A stretch of 64,000 nucleotides of DNA, taken from NCBI GenBank assembly GCA_047602365.1, contig JASGHM010000002.1:1674001-1738000 (forward strand), in the 5' to 3' direction. Shown one piece after another: positions 25,846-34,833 of this stretch. Position numbers and translations under genes: made by a program. The notes under the pieces are model-generated. The model did not search any database. It was given only the letters and a program-made list of their open reading frames with translations, and was not told the DNA's origin. The stretch comes from Piscinibacter sp047602365. Lineage in GTDB: Bacteria; Pseudomonadota; Gammaproteobacteria; Burkholderiales; Burkholderiaceae_C. Position 1 is the stretch's first letter. Every line of letters begins with the position of its first letter.

Positions 25846-26178
25846 ATGACCCGATCGGATCTCGTGGCCCAGCTGGCCGAACGTTTCAGCCAGCTGACGC
25901 ACCGCGACACCGAGTTCGCCGTCAAGACCATCCTGGATGCGATGTCCGACGCGCTCGCGCGCGGGCATCGCATCGAGATCCGCGGCTTCGGCAGCTTCTC
26001 GATCAATCGCCGGCCGCCGCGCGTGGGCCGCAACCCGCGCAGCGGCGAGCAGGTGATCATCCCCGAGAAGCTGGTTCCGCATTTCAAGCCGGGCAAGGCG
26101 CTGCGCGAAGCGGTCGACACGCATGTGCCGGTCGTCGATGCCGACGCCCCGCCCAGCCCCGGCACGCCCACCCTCTGA
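25846..26178 (+). CDS. ihfB: Integration host factor subunit beta
   Basis: DNA-bending nucleoid protein that pairs with IhfA. 110 residues, slightly longer than E. coli IhfB because of an acidic, proline-containing tail after about residue 93. The HU/IHF core is clear: MTRSDLVAQLAERFSQLTHR, RIEIRGFGSFSINRRPPRVG and the minor-groove arm PRVGRNPRSGEQV with the intercalating Pro. VPHFKPGKALREAV closes the domain. Position after rpsA is conserved across beta- and gammaproteobacteria. Confidence 0.97.
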   Translation: MTRSDLVAQLAERFSQLTHRDTEFAVKTILDAMSDALARGHRIEIRGFGSFSINRRPPRVGRNPRSGEQVIIPEKLVPHFKPGKALREAVDTHVPVVDADAPPSPGTPTL

Positions 26179-26196
26179 GCGATCCGCCCCGCTGGC

Positions 26197-26202
26197 TAGA
26201 AT
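26197..26202 (+). promoter_or_regulatory. Candidate -10 box (TAGAAT) before lapA
   Basis: CTAGAAT sits 16 bases before the lapA ATG, so a transcript from it would have a leader of about 9-10 bases. It would give lapA-lapB-rfaE1-hldD transcription independent of ihfB. Confidence 0.35.
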
Positions 26203-26218
26203 CGGCCCGGGAGCCCCG

Positions 26219-26533
26219 ATGCGATTGCTCGTCTGGCTCGTTCGAGCCGCCCTCTTCTTTCTCCTCTTCGCCTTCGCGCTGAACAACCAGCACGAGGCCT
26301 CCATCCGCTGGTTCTTCGGTCACGAGTGGCGCACGAACATGGTGTTCGTCGTGCTCGGCGCCTTCGCGATCGGCTGCGTGTTCGGCATCTCCGCGATGCT
26401 GCCGAGCTGGTGGCGGCATCGCCGCATCGCGCGCCGCCGCCGTGCCGACGGCGACGGCGACCAGGGCACCGACACCTCGCAGCTGCTCGTCCCCACCCTC
26501 TCCTCGGACCACCCGCCGCGCGATGGACTTTGA
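26219..26533 (+). CDS. lapA: Lipopolysaccharide assembly protein A domain protein
   Basis: Small inner-membrane protein of 104 residues of the LapA (YciS) family, which works with LapB to control LpxC stability and so LPS synthesis. Two hydrophobic helices are visible: residues 3-22 (LLVWLVRAALFFLLFAFALN) and about 40-62 (NMVFVVLGAFAIGCVFGISA), with NNQHEASIRWFFG between them. A strongly basic stretch (RHRRIARRRRAD) follows on the cytoplasmic side. The last 11 bases overlap the lapB start. This is unrelated to the adhesin also called LapA, discussed at the end of the window. Confidence 0.9.
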   Translation: MRLLVWLVRAALFFLLFAFALNNQHEASIRWFFGHEWRTNMVFVVLGAFAIGCVFGISAMLPSWWRHRRIARRRRADGDGDQGTDTSQLLVPTLSSDHPPRDGL

Positions 26534-27674
26534 CCTGCAGTGGCTGCTGCTCGGCCTGCCCGTGGCCTTCGCGTTCGGCTGGCTGGCCTCGCGCTTCGAC
26601 GTGCGCCAGTGGAAGCGCGAGCAGCGTGACTCGCCCAAGGCCTACTACCAGGGCCTGAACCTGCTGCTCAACGAGCAGCACGACAAGGCGATCGACGCCT
26701 TCATCGAGGCGGTGCAGCAGGACCCGGACACCTCCGACCTGCACTTCGCGCTCGGCAACCTGTTCCGCCGCCGCGGCGAGTACGAACGGGCGGTGCGCGT
26801 GCACGAGCACCTGCTGCAGCGCGCCGACCTCAGTGCCGCCGAGCGCGACCGCGCCCAGCACGCACTGGCGCAGGACTTCATGAAGGCCGGCCTGTTCGAC
26901 CGTGCCGAGCAGGCCTTCAAGGCGCTCGACGGCACGGCCTTCGACACCGAGGCGCGCCTGGCGCTGCTGGCGCTCTACGAACGTTCTCGCGAGTGGCGCA
27001 ACGCCGCTGAAGTGGCCGCCCGTCTGGAGCGCAGCGGCAGCGGCTCGTTCGCCTCGCGCATCGCCAACCACTGGTGCGAGCTTGCGCTCGAGGCCGACGC
27101 GCGCCAGCAGACGGCCGAGGCCGACGAGGCCCTGCAACGCGCCCGTGAGGTCGCGCCGCAATCGCCGCGGCCGCTGATCCTGGCCGGCCAACGCGCCCGC
27201 GCCCGCGGCGACCACCGCGCCGCCCTGCAGGAATGGGGCACGCTGCTGGCCGCGCATCCGGCGGCGTTCAACCTGGTCGCGCTCGACTATGCCGACAGCG
27301 CCAAGGCCCTGGGCGAACCGGCGGCGGCGCTGGAGCGCCTGGAGGCGCTGTACCGCCGCACACCGACCAGCGACCTGCTGACCGCACTGGGCCGCCTCGA
27401 CGCCGATGCGTCGCGACAGCGCCAGCGTGTGCTGGCGCACCTGCAGCACCAGGGCGCACTCAGCGCGGCACAGACGCTGCTCGCCCTGTCGGCCGGCTCG
27501 ACGTTGGCCGACGACGAGTCGAAGGCGCTGCGCGACAGCGTGGCCCGCGCGGCCCGGCCGCTGCAACGCTACCGCTGCGCCGCCTGTGCCTTCGAGGCGC
27601 AGAACTACTTCTGGCAGTGCCCAGGCTGCCTCGGCTGGGACACCTACCCGCCGCAACGACAGGAAGACCTCTGA
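26523..27674 (+). CDS. lapB: Lipopolysaccharide assembly protein B (TPR and rubredoxin-like)
   Basis: Membrane-anchored adaptor of 383 residues that presents LpxC to FtsH for degradation. It has an N-terminal transmembrane anchor (residues 5-20, QWLLLGLPVAFAFGWLASRF), then TPR-type helical repeats from about 40 to 330 (YYQGLNLLLNEQHDKAIDAF, LHFALGNLFRRRGEYERAVR), and a C-terminal zinc ribbon of the rubredoxin type, CAAC near residue 358 and CPGC near 373. All four metal cysteines are present. It overlaps lapA and shares TGATG with the following kinase gene, consistent with a lapA-lapB-heptose operon. Confidence 0.94.
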   Translation: MDFDLQWLLLGLPVAFAFGWLASRFDVRQWKREQRDSPKAYYQGLNLLLNEQHDKAIDAFIEAVQQDPDTSDLHFALGNLFRRRGEYERAVRVHEHLLQRADLSAAERDRAQHALAQDFMKAGLFDRAEQAFKALDGTAFDTEARLALLALYERSREWRNAAEVAARLERSGSGSFASRIANHWCELALEADARQQTAEADEALQRAREVAPQSPRPLILAGQRARARGDHRAALQEWGTLLAAHPAAFNLVALDYADSAKALGEPAAALERLEALYRRTPTSDLLTALGRLDADASRQRQRVLAHLQHQGALSAAQTLLALSAGSTLADDESKALRDSVARAARPLQRYRCAACAFEAQNYFWQCPGCLGWDTYPPQRQEDL

Positions 27675-28606
27675 TGACGGCGCCCTCGAAGGAGCAACTG
27701 GCCCGGGCCCGCGTGCTGGTGGTCGGCGACGCGATGCTCGACCGCTACTGGTTCGGCGCGGTCGACCGCATCTCGCCCGAAGCGCCGGTGCCGGTGGTGC
27801 GTGTCAACCGCGAGGAAGAGCGCCTCGGCGGCGCCGCCAACGTCGCGCTGAACGTCAAGACGCTGGGCGCGCAGGCGACGCTGCTGACGGTGGTCGGCGA
27901 CGACGAGCCGGCGCGCACCTTGAAGAAGCTGCTCGAGCGCGAAGGCGTGACGGCGCTGCTGGGCAGCGACCCGCAGCTCTACACCATCGTCAAGCTGCGC
28001 GTGATCGGCCGCTCGCAGCAGCTGATCCGTGTCGACTTCGAGAACCAGCCCGACCACGAGGTGCTGGCGGCGATGCTGGACGACTACGAACGTGCCCTGC
28101 CCGCGCACGATGCGGTGCTGTTCTCCGACTACGGCAAGGGCGGGCTGACGCACATTCCGCGCATGATCGAACTGGCCCGGCGGCTGAACAAGCCGGTGCT
28201 GATCGACCCCAAGGGCAGCGACTACAGCCGCTACGCCGGCGCAACGGTGATCACGCCGAACCGCGCCGAGCTGGCGCAGGTGATCGGCACCTGGAGCAGC
28301 GAGGCGCAGCTGCACGAGCGGGCGCAGAAGCTGCGTGCCGAACACCGGCTCGAGGGCCTGCTGCTGACACGCAGCGAGGAAGGCATGTCGCTGTTCGACG
28401 CGCAGGGCCACACGCAGGTGCCGGCGCAGGCGCGCGAGGTGTTCGACGTCACCGGCGCCGGCGACACGGTAATCGCCACCCTGGCCGCGATGCTCGCCTG
28501 CGGCCACACGCTGCGCGAGGCGATGCCGATGGCCAACCGCGCCGGCGGCATCGTGGTCGGCAAGTTCGGCACGGCCAGCGTCAGCTACGAGGAACTCTTC
28601 GCATGA
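27674..28606 (+). CDS. rfaE1: D-glycero-beta-D-manno-heptose-7-phosphate kinase
   Basis: PfkB/ribokinase-family kinase that makes heptose 1,7-bisphosphate for the LPS inner core. 310 residues, equal to the N-terminal (kinase) half of E. coli HldE; the adenylyltransferase half (RfaE2) is not in this gene or nearby. Motifs: GDAMLDRYWFGAVDRISPEA, LGGAANVALNVKTLGAQAT and the anion-hole/catalytic base motif VTGAGDTVIATLAA. It overlaps lapB by one base and hldD by four, so translation of the LPS regulator and heptose enzymes is coupled. Confidence 0.94.
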   Translation: MTAPSKEQLARARVLVVGDAMLDRYWFGAVDRISPEAPVPVVRVNREEERLGGAANVALNVKTLGAQATLLTVVGDDEPARTLKKLLEREGVTALLGSDPQLYTIVKLRVIGRSQQLIRVDFENQPDHEVLAAMLDDYERALPAHDAVLFSDYGKGGLTHIPRMIELARRLNKPVLIDPKGSDYSRYAGATVITPNRAELAQVIGTWSSEAQLHERAQKLRAEHRLEGLLLTRSEEGMSLFDAQGHTQVPAQAREVFDVTGAGDTVIATLAAMLACGHTLREAMPMANRAGGIVVGKFGTASVSYEELFA

Positions 28607-29601
28607 GCACCCGAGTCGTCGTCACCGGCGCCGCCGGCATGATCGGCAGCAACATCGTCCACGGGCTGAACAAGCTCGGCATCGACGACGTGATCGCCGT
28701 CGACAACCTGACCAACGGCCAGAAGTACCGCAACCTGCTCGGCGCGAAGATCAGCGACTATTTCGACAAGACCGACTTCTACGCCCGCTTCGCGCGTGGC
28801 GAGTTCGGCAAGGTCGAGGCGGTGCTGCACGAGGGCGCCTGCAGCGACACGATGCAGCACGACGGGCGCTACATGCTCGACACCAACTACCGCTGCTCGA
28901 AGGACCTGCTCGACGCCTGCCAGGCCCAGGGCACCCGGCTGCTGTACGCCAGCTCGGCCGCCACCTACGGCGGCAGCGCCTCGTTCCGCGAGGAGCCGCA
29001 GTTCGAGCAGCCGCTGAACGTCTACGGCTACAGCAAGCTGCTGTTCGACAACGTGGTGCGGCGCATGCTCGGCAAGGCGAGCTCGCAGGTGGTCGGCTTC
29101 CGCTACTTCAACGTCTACGGCCCGCGCGAGCAGCACAAGGGCCGCATGGCCTCGGTGGCCTTCCACCACTTCCACCAGTTCCGCGAGCACGGCAAGGTCA
29201 AGCTGTTCGGCGAGTACAACGGCTACGGGCCGGGCATGCAGTCGCGCGACTTCGTCTTCGTCGACGACGTGGTGGCGGTGAACCTGTGGTTCCTGCAGAA
29301 CCCCGGCCAGAGCGGCATCTTCAACCTCGGCAGCGGCCGCGCGCAGCCCTTCAACGACGTGGCAGTGGCCACCGTCAATGCGGCACGCACCCTGAAGGGG
29401 GAGACGGCGCTGCCGTTGAACGAGCTGATCGGCCGCGGGCTGGTCGAGTACATCCCCTTCCCCGACGCCCTGGTCGGCAAGTACCAGTGCTTCACGCAGG
29501 CCGATCTCACCGGGCTGCGTGGCACCGGCTGCGACCATGCCTTCGCCGACGTGGCCACCGGCGTGCAGCGCTACGTGAACTGGCTGGCCGCCCAGGCCTG
29601 A
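28603..29601 (+). CDS. hldD: ADP-L-glycero-D-manno-heptose-6-epimerase
   Basis: Short-chain dehydrogenase-fold epimerase converting ADP-D-glycero- to ADP-L-glycero-D-manno-heptose, the last step before transfer to LPS core. 332 residues. The nucleotide-binding motif VTGAAGMIGSNIVHGLN is at the N-terminus, SSAATYGG and the catalytic YGYSK follow, and FRYFNVYGPREQHKGRMAS is typical of HldD. Overlaps rfaE1 by ATGA. In many relatives cysM follows; here the next gene is a ComEA-like protein after a 147-base gap. Confidence 0.95.
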   Translation: MSTRVVVTGAAGMIGSNIVHGLNKLGIDDVIAVDNLTNGQKYRNLLGAKISDYFDKTDFYARFARGEFGKVEAVLHEGACSDTMQHDGRYMLDTNYRCSKDLLDACQAQGTRLLYASSAATYGGSASFREEPQFEQPLNVYGYSKLLFDNVVRRMLGKASSQVVGFRYFNVYGPREQHKGRMASVAFHHFHQFREHGKVKLFGEYNGYGPGMQSRDFVFVDDVVAVNLWFLQNPGQSGIFNLGSGRAQPFNDVAVATVNAARTLKGETALPLNELIGRGLVEYIPFPDALVGKYQCFTQADLTGLRGTGCDHAFADVATGVQRYVNWLAAQA

Positions 29602-29625
29602 GCGCGGGCCCGAGACTTCTGCACG

Positions 29626-29641
29626 TCCCCCGGCAGGGGGA
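29626..29641. terminator. Hairpin after hldD
   Basis: TCCCCC-GGCA-GGGGGA, a perfect six-base stem 24 bases after the hldD stop, followed by GGTTCC rather than a T-run. It may end the LPS operon or simply be a structured spacer. Confidence 0.3.
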
Positions 29642-29748
29642 GGTTCCGCGGGGGAGCCCGCCGTGGCGATTCACGCCGAGGCGCCCCGCCGGAACACTGG
29701 CTCCCGAGCTCGCAACACCGCGACTCGCCACCCACCAGGAGCCTCACC

Positions 29749-30108
29749 ATGTTCAGCAAGTTCATCACCGCCACCGTCCTCGCCCTCGTCTCCGCCGCTG
29801 CCTTCGCCGCCGACGTCAACAAGGCCTCGCAGGCCGAACTGGAAGCCGTCAAGGGCATCGGGCCCAGCATGGCCACGCGCATCCTCGATGCGCGCAAGGC
29901 CGGCACCTTCAACAACTGGGCCGACCTGCAGGGCCGCGTCAAGGGTGTCGGCGACGGCAACGCGCGCAAGTTCTCGGCCGACGGCCTGACCGTCAACGGC
30001 CAGGCCTATGCGGGCGCCGATGCGCCGGCGGTCAAGGCCAGGGCCGACAAGACCGTGAAGGGCGACAAGGCCCCGGCGAAGAAGGCCGAGAAGCCGGCCA
30101 AGGGCTGA
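29749..30108 (+). CDS. ComEA-like exported helix-hairpin-helix DNA-binding protein
   Basis: A 119-residue protein with a signal peptide (cleavage after AAFAAD, about residue 20) and one helix-hairpin-helix domain, VNKASQAELEAVKGIGPSMA and ATRILDARKAGTFNNWADLQ, as in the DNA receptor ComEA. HhH units bind the DNA backbone without sequence preference; in naturally competent bacteria this periplasmic protein pulls in incoming DNA. The C-terminal 40 residues form a Lys/Ala-rich tail that could add charge-based DNA affinity. No other competence gene is in the window, so a role in uptake is inferred. A GGAG site precedes the ATG. Confidence 0.82.
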   Translation: MFSKFITATVLALVSAAAFAADVNKASQAELEAVKGIGPSMATRILDARKAGTFNNWADLQGRVKGVGDGNARKFSADGLTVNGQAYAGADAPAVKARADKTVKGDKAPAKKAEKPAKG

Positions 30109-30114
30109 AGCCGT

Positions 30115-31296
30115 TCAGGTCCACCCGAAGAAGGCCCGCACCTCGTCGCGCCGGGCCATCGTGTCGGCCACGCCGAGGGCGACCAGTTCGCGTGTGTACG
30201 GCGCCTCGAAGAGCAGGTAGCTCGCCAGCGCCGCACCGCGCGCGTCCTCGCCGCGGCCCGACACGCCGACACTGCGCAGCATCGCGCGCACCGGCGCCGG
30301 CAGGCTGCCCAGGTGCTTGGCGGCCAGGTCGTCGAGCCGCTGGCTGGGCGCGATGACCAGCGTTTCGATCGGCCGCAGCGTGGTGCGCGCCAGCGCCTCG
30401 GGCGGCAGCAGCTTCAGCGTCGCGTTGATGCGCTGCAGCCGCTCGACGTCGACCGCCAGCGCGTCGAGGAAGATGTTCGACAGCGCATGGCCGGCGATCT
30501 GCGCCAGGTTCGGGTACTCGGCGCTGTGCGCACGCTGCCCCGGCGGCTCATGCATGCGGCCGGCGCCGATGATCAGGATGCGGGTCGCGCCCAGGTGCAC
30601 GGCCGGCGAGATCGGCGCGGCCTGGCGCATCGAGCCGTCGCCGAAATGTTCGATGCGGCCCTCGACCGACAGCGGCACGGCCGGGAACACGAAGGGAATC
30701 GCCGACGAGGCCATCAGGTGCGGCACGCCGATGTCGGCGCGCACCGCGATGCGCTGCGAGCGGGTCCACGGCACGATCTCCTTCAGTGCGTCGTAGAAGG
30801 TCACGTGCAGGCCGGAGCCGTAGCCCGAGGCGGTGACGGCCAGCGCCTCGAGGTGGCCGTCGCGCATCGCCTGCTTGAGGTGCTCCGGGTCGACCATGCG
30901 TCGCAGCAGATCGGCCGCCGGCGCGTTGTCGAGCAGCGAACGCGGCCGGGCGCGGCGCCAGCGTGCGATCAGCCAGCCCAGCGAAAACAGCGTCAGCCAG
31001 CGTGCGCCGGTGCGGATCACGCCCAGCGAATCGGCACGGTAGATCTGCTCGGCATGGAAGTTCTCCCACACCTCGGCGAGCACGCGCACCGCATCGTCGA
31101 TGTTGGCGCAGCGGCAGGCCAGCGCGGCGGCATTGATCGCGCCGGCCGAGGTGCCGGTGATGACCGGGAACGGGTTGCCGGGCGGCGCGTTCGACTCGCG
31201 GCGGATCTGCATCACCGCCTTCAGAACGCCGACCTGGTAGGCGGCGCGTGCGCCGCCGCCGGTGAGAACGAGCCCCGTCGTCGGCACGTCAGTCAC
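30115..31296 (-). CDS. Patatin-like phospholipase
   Basis: Patatin-family serine hydrolase of 393 residues. The oxyanion motif GGGARAAYQVGVL is at residues 13-25 and the nucleophile elbow GTSAG places the serine at residue 50. The partner aspartate lies in HFGDGSMRQ. No signal peptide is seen, so action on membrane lipids from the cytoplasm, or as a lipid-body-type hydrolase, is likely. The GTG start overlaps the dnaE stop by four bases (GTGA), so it is probably co-translated with the replicative polymerase. The substrate is unknown. The gene is convergent with the ComEA-like gene, six bases apart. Confidence 0.88.
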   Translation of the reverse strand: MTDVPTTGLVLTGGGARAAYQVGVLKAVMQIRRESNAPPGNPFPVITGTSAGAINAAALACRCANIDDAVRVLAEVWENFHAEQIYRADSLGVIRTGARWLTLFSLGWLIARWRRARPRSLLDNAPAADLLRRMVDPEHLKQAMRDGHLEALAVTASGYGSGLHVTFYDALKEIVPWTRSQRIAVRADIGVPHLMASSAIPFVFPAVPLSVEGRIEHFGDGSMRQAAPISPAVHLGATRILIIGAGRMHEPPGQRAHSAEYPNLAQIAGHALSNIFLDALAVDVERLQRINATLKLLPPEALARTTLRPIETLVIAPSQRLDDLAAKHLGSLPAPVRAMLRSVGVSGRGEDARGAALASYLLFEAPYTRELVALGVADTMARRDEVRAFFGWT

Positions 31297-34200
31297 TCGT
31301 AGACCACCTCGGCCTTGCCGTGCTGGGCGCTGGCGCGCCAGCGCGCGAGCGCGTCGTCCGTCGGATAGAAGCGTGCCGCGTCGCCGAGGTCGATCTCGCC
31401 GCTGGCGCGCTCGCGCTGCAGCGCGAGGCGCACCGTCAGGCCCTGCGGCAAGTCGCCATGCTCGGTGGCCAGCCTGCGCGACGGGAAGTCGCGCAGCACC
31501 TCGGCCACCGGCGGGATGCTGCCGTTGACCTCGACGCGCAGGTACTTGCCGAAGCGGCAGCGTGCCGCAGCCAGGTCCCACACCTGGGTGACGTTCAGTC
31601 GCAGCCCGCCGGAGAAACGATCGGGCTGCACCTTGCCCTGCACGATGATCAACTCGTCGTCCTTCAGCAGCTCGCGGTGCGCGTTGAGCAGTTCCTCGTT
31701 GGCCACCGCCTCCAGCGCCTCGGTCTTGTCGTCGAGCTTGAAGATCGCCACGCGGCCGCGCTGGCCGTTGATCACGCGCAGGTCGCCGACGATGCCGGCC
31801 AGCAGCTGCGGCTCGCGGCTGTCGATCAGGTCGGCATTGCGGCGGCGCGCGATGCGGCGCACCTCGTCGGCACTCTGGTCGAACAGATGGCCCGACAGGT
31901 AGAAGCCGAGCGCGACCTTCTCGAAGCCCAGCCGTTCCTTGATGCTCCACGGCTCGGCGCCGACGAGCTCGGGCTCCTGCGTGCTCGCCGCGTGGGAATC
32001 GCCGAAGTCGAACAGCCCGCCCTGGTCGGCGTTGGCGGCCTGCGTGTCGGCATAGTCGAAGGCCAGCGCGATGCTGGCGGCCATCGCCGAGCGTTCCGGG
32101 TGCAGCTTGTCGAAGGCACCCGCCTTGATCAGCGCTTCCACCACACGCTTGTTGATGCGACCGCGGTCGACGCGGTTGCAGAAGTCGAACAGCGAGGTGA
32201 AGGGCCCGCCTTGTTCACGCGCGGCGATGATGGCCTCGATGGCGCCCTGGCCGGTGCCCTTGATCGCGCCCAGGCCGTAGCGCACCACGTCGTCGGCCAC
32301 CGGTGCGAAGCGGTAGCCGCCGGTGTTGACGTCCGGCGGCTCGAAGGTGATGCCCAGCGCGACGGCGTCGTCGTGGAAGATCTTCAGCTTGTCGGTGTCG
32401 TCCAGCGCCACGCTCATGTTGGCGGCGCTGAACTCGGCTAGGTAGTGAACCTTCAGGTAGGCCGTGTGGTACGCGAGCAGCGCGTAGGCCGCGGCGTGCG
32501 ACTTGTTGAAGCCGTAGCCGGCGAACTTCTCCATCAGGTCGAAGATCTCGTTCGCCTTCGGTTCGGCGATGCCGTTCTTCGCCGCGCCCTCGGCGAAGGT
32601 GGCGCGGTGCGCCACCATCTCCTCGAGCTTCTTCTTGCCCATCGCACGACGCAGAAGGTCGGCGCCGCCGAGCGTGTAGCCGCCGACGATCTGGGCCACC
32701 TGCATCACCTGCTCCTGGTAGACCATGATGCCGTAGGTCTCCTCGAGCACCTCGCGCATCAGCGCATGCGGGTACTCCACTTCCTCGCGGCCGTGCTTGC
32801 GCGCGCAGAAGGTCGGGATCAGGTCCATCGGGCCGGGGCGGTACAGCGCCACCAGCGCGATCACGTCCTCGAACACGCTGGGCTTGGCGTCGCGCAGCAT
32901 GCGCTGCATGCCGGACGATTCGAGCTGGAACACCGCGACCGTCTTGCCTTCGCTCATCAGCCGGTACGAGGCCTTGTCGTCCAGCGGCAGGGTCTCGAAG
33001 GCGAAGTTCTCCTGGCCCTTGCGGCGCGCGCGGATGAAGTCCTTGGCCAGTTCGAGAATGGTCAGCGTGGCCAGGCCGAGGAAGTCGAACTTGACCAGGC
33101 CGATTGCCTCGACGTCGTCCTTGTCGTACTGGCTGACCGCGCTGTCGCTGCCCGGCTGCTGGTAGAGCGGGCAGAAGTCGGTGATCTTGCCCGGCGCGAT
33201 CAGCACGCCGCCGGCGTGCATGCCGACGTTGCGCACGATGCCTTCCACACGCTCGGCCAGCGCCAGCAGTTCGGCGACCTCTTCCTCGTTCTTCTCGCGC
33301 TCCTCGATCTCCGGCGCTTCCTTGCGCGCGTAGATCACGCCGCTGTCGGGGGTCTCCGGCGGGCGGCGCAGCGTCACCGTCTTGCCCGGCGGCGCCGGCA
33401 CCAGCTTGGCGACGCTGTCCACATGGCCATAGCCCATGCCGAGCACGCGGCCGACGTCGCGCAGCGCCGCCTTGGCAGCCATCGTGCCGAAGGTGGCGAT
33501 CTGGCTGACCGCCTCGCGGCCGTACTTGTCCTTGACGTAGTCGATCACCCGATCGCGGTTGCCCTGGCAGAAGTCGATGTCGAAGTCGGGCATCGACACG
33601 CGGTCCGGGTTGAGGAAGCGCTCGAACAGCAGGTTGTAGCGCAGCGGGTCGAGGTCGGTGATCTTCAGCGCATAGGCCACCAGCGAGCCAGCGCCCGAGC
33701 CGCGGCCCGGACCGACCGGGCAGCCATGACCCTTCGCCCAGTTGATGAAGTCCGCGACGATCAGGAAGTAGCCGGGGAAGCCCATCTTCAGGATCGTCGC
33801 GATCTCGAAGTCGAGCCGCTCGACGTAGCGCGGCCGCTCCTTGTCGCGCAACGCCGCGTCGGGGTACAAGTGCAGCAGCCGCTCCTCCAGCCCCTGGTGC
33901 GACTGCTGACCGAAGTAGTCGGCCATCGGCATCGGTGCGCCGTTCACCAGCGGCGTCGGGAAGTTCGGCAGCTGCGGCTTGCCGAGCAGCCTGTCGAGGT
34001 TGCATCGGCGCGCGATCTCCACCGAATTGGCCAGCGCCGAGGGAATGTCTGCGAACAGCGCCGTCATCTGCGCGCGTGTCTTGAAGTACTGCTCGCGGCT
34101 GAAGCGCTTGATGCGCTTCGGGTTGGTCAGCGTCTCGCCTTCGGCGACGCAGATGCGCGCCTCGTGCGCCTCGAAGTCGTCCGGCGTCTGGAACTGCACC

Positions 34201-34793
34201 GGGTGCGTGGCCACCACCGGCAGACCGAGCTCGGCGGCCAGCGGCACGGCGGCGCGCACCTGGGCCTCGTGGGCGGGCATGCCGCCGCGCTGCAGTTCGA
34301 GGTAGAAGCGTTGCGGGAACAGCGCGGCCAGCCGCGTCGCGGCCGCCGCGGCACGCGCCTTGTCGCCGGCCAGCAGCGCCTGGCCGACCGCGCCATGCTC
34401 GGCGCCCGACAGCGCGATCAGCCCGGCGCCATGCTCGGCCAGCCAGTCCCACCGGACCCAGGCCTGGCCACGCTGTTCGTTGGCGATCCACGCCTTGGAG
34501 AGGATCTCGCAGAGGTTGAGGTAACCCTCGCGGCTCTGCGCCAGCAGCAGCAGGCGGCTGGCCTGCTTGTCGCCGTTGTCGGCCTCGAGCCAGATGTCCG
34601 CGCCGAGGATGGGCTTGACCCCCTTCTTGCGCGCCTGGCTGTAGAACTTCACTGCGCCGAACAGGTTGGACAGGTCGGTGATCGCCAGCGCGCCCTGCCC
34701 GTCCTTCGCCGCCGCAGCCACCATGTCGTCGACCCGCAGGGTGCCGTCGACGACGGAGAATTCGGTGTGGGTGCGCAGGTGGATGAAGTCCAT
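31293..34793 (-). CDS. dnaE: DNA polymerase III subunit alpha
   Basis: Catalytic subunit of the replicative polymerase, 1,166 residues, a full-length DnaE1. The PHP domain is at the N-terminus (FIHLRTHTEFSVVDG), the polymerase acidic motif PDFDIDFCQGNRDRVIDYVK near residue 400 carries the catalytic aspartates, and the fingers and helix-hairpin-helix regions follow (GYGFNKSHAAAYALLAYHTA). The OB-fold is at about 960-1040 (GDLRVINGQRGRVAIFKLDD). The ATG at 34793 is preferred over 34802 because a TAGAAT hexamer ends seven bases before it; the 34802 ATG overlaps that hexamer. Downstream, the patatin gene overlaps the stop codon. Confidence 0.97.
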   Translation of the reverse strand: MDFIHLRTHTEFSVVDGTLRVDDMVAAAAKDGQGALAITDLSNLFGAVKFYSQARKKGVKPILGADIWLEADNGDKQASRLLLLAQSREGYLNLCEILSKAWIANEQRGQAWVRWDWLAEHGAGLIALSGAEHGAVGQALLAGDKARAAAAATRLAALFPQRFYLELQRGGMPAHEAQVRAAVPLAAELGLPVVATHPVQFQTPDDFEAHEARICVAEGETLTNPKRIKRFSREQYFKTRAQMTALFADIPSALANSVEIARRCNLDRLLGKPQLPNFPTPLVNGAPMPMADYFGQQSHQGLEERLLHLYPDAALRDKERPRYVERLDFEIATILKMGFPGYFLIVADFINWAKGHGCPVGPGRGSGAGSLVAYALKITDLDPLRYNLLFERFLNPDRVSMPDFDIDFCQGNRDRVIDYVKDKYGREAVSQIATFGTMAAKAALRDVGRVLGMGYGHVDSVAKLVPAPPGKTVTLRRPPETPDSGVIYARKEAPEIEEREKNEEEVAELLALAERVEGIVRNVGMHAGGVLIAPGKITDFCPLYQQPGSDSAVSQYDKDDVEAIGLVKFDFLGLATLTILELAKDFIRARRKGQENFAFETLPLDDKASYRLMSEGKTVAVFQLESSGMQRMLRDAKPSVFEDVIALVALYRPGPMDLIPTFCARKHGREEVEYPHALMREVLEETYGIMVYQEQVMQVAQIVGGYTLGGADLLRRAMGKKKLEEMVAHRATFAEGAAKNGIAEPKANEIFDLMEKFAGYGFNKSHAAAYALLAYHTAYLKVHYLAEFSAANMSVALDDTDKLKIFHDDAVALGITFEPPDVNTGGYRFAPVADDVVRYGLGAIKGTGQGAIEAIIAAREQGGPFTSLFDFCNRVDRGRINKRVVEALIKAGAFDKLHPERSAMAASIALAFDYADTQAANADQGGLFDFGDSHAASTQEPELVGAEPWSIKERLGFEKVALGFYLSGHLFDQSADEVRRIARRRNADLIDSREPQLLAGIVGDLRVINGQRGRVAIFKLDDKTEALEAVANEELLNAHRELLKDDELIIVQGKVQPDRFSGGLRLNVTQVWDLAAARCRFGKYLRVEVNGSIPPVAEVLRDFPSRRLATEHGDLPQGLTVRLALQRERASGEIDLGDAARFYPTDDALARWRASAQHGKAEVVYE

Positions 34794-34800
34794 GCGCGGC

Positions 34801-34826
34801 ATTCTAGGAGCCCGGGTTCCTACAAT
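34801..34826. promoter_or_regulatory. Divergent pair of -10-like boxes for dnaE and trhO
   Basis: TAGAAT on the minus strand (34806-34801) and TACAAT on the plus strand (34821-34826) lie back to back, 14 bases apart. Each ends exactly seven bases before its start codon (dnaE ATG at 34793, trhO GTG at 34834). The two genes are separated by only 40 bases, so both messages should be leaderless and the promoters must overlap. Confidence 0.5.
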
Positions 34827-34833
34827 CCGGGAC

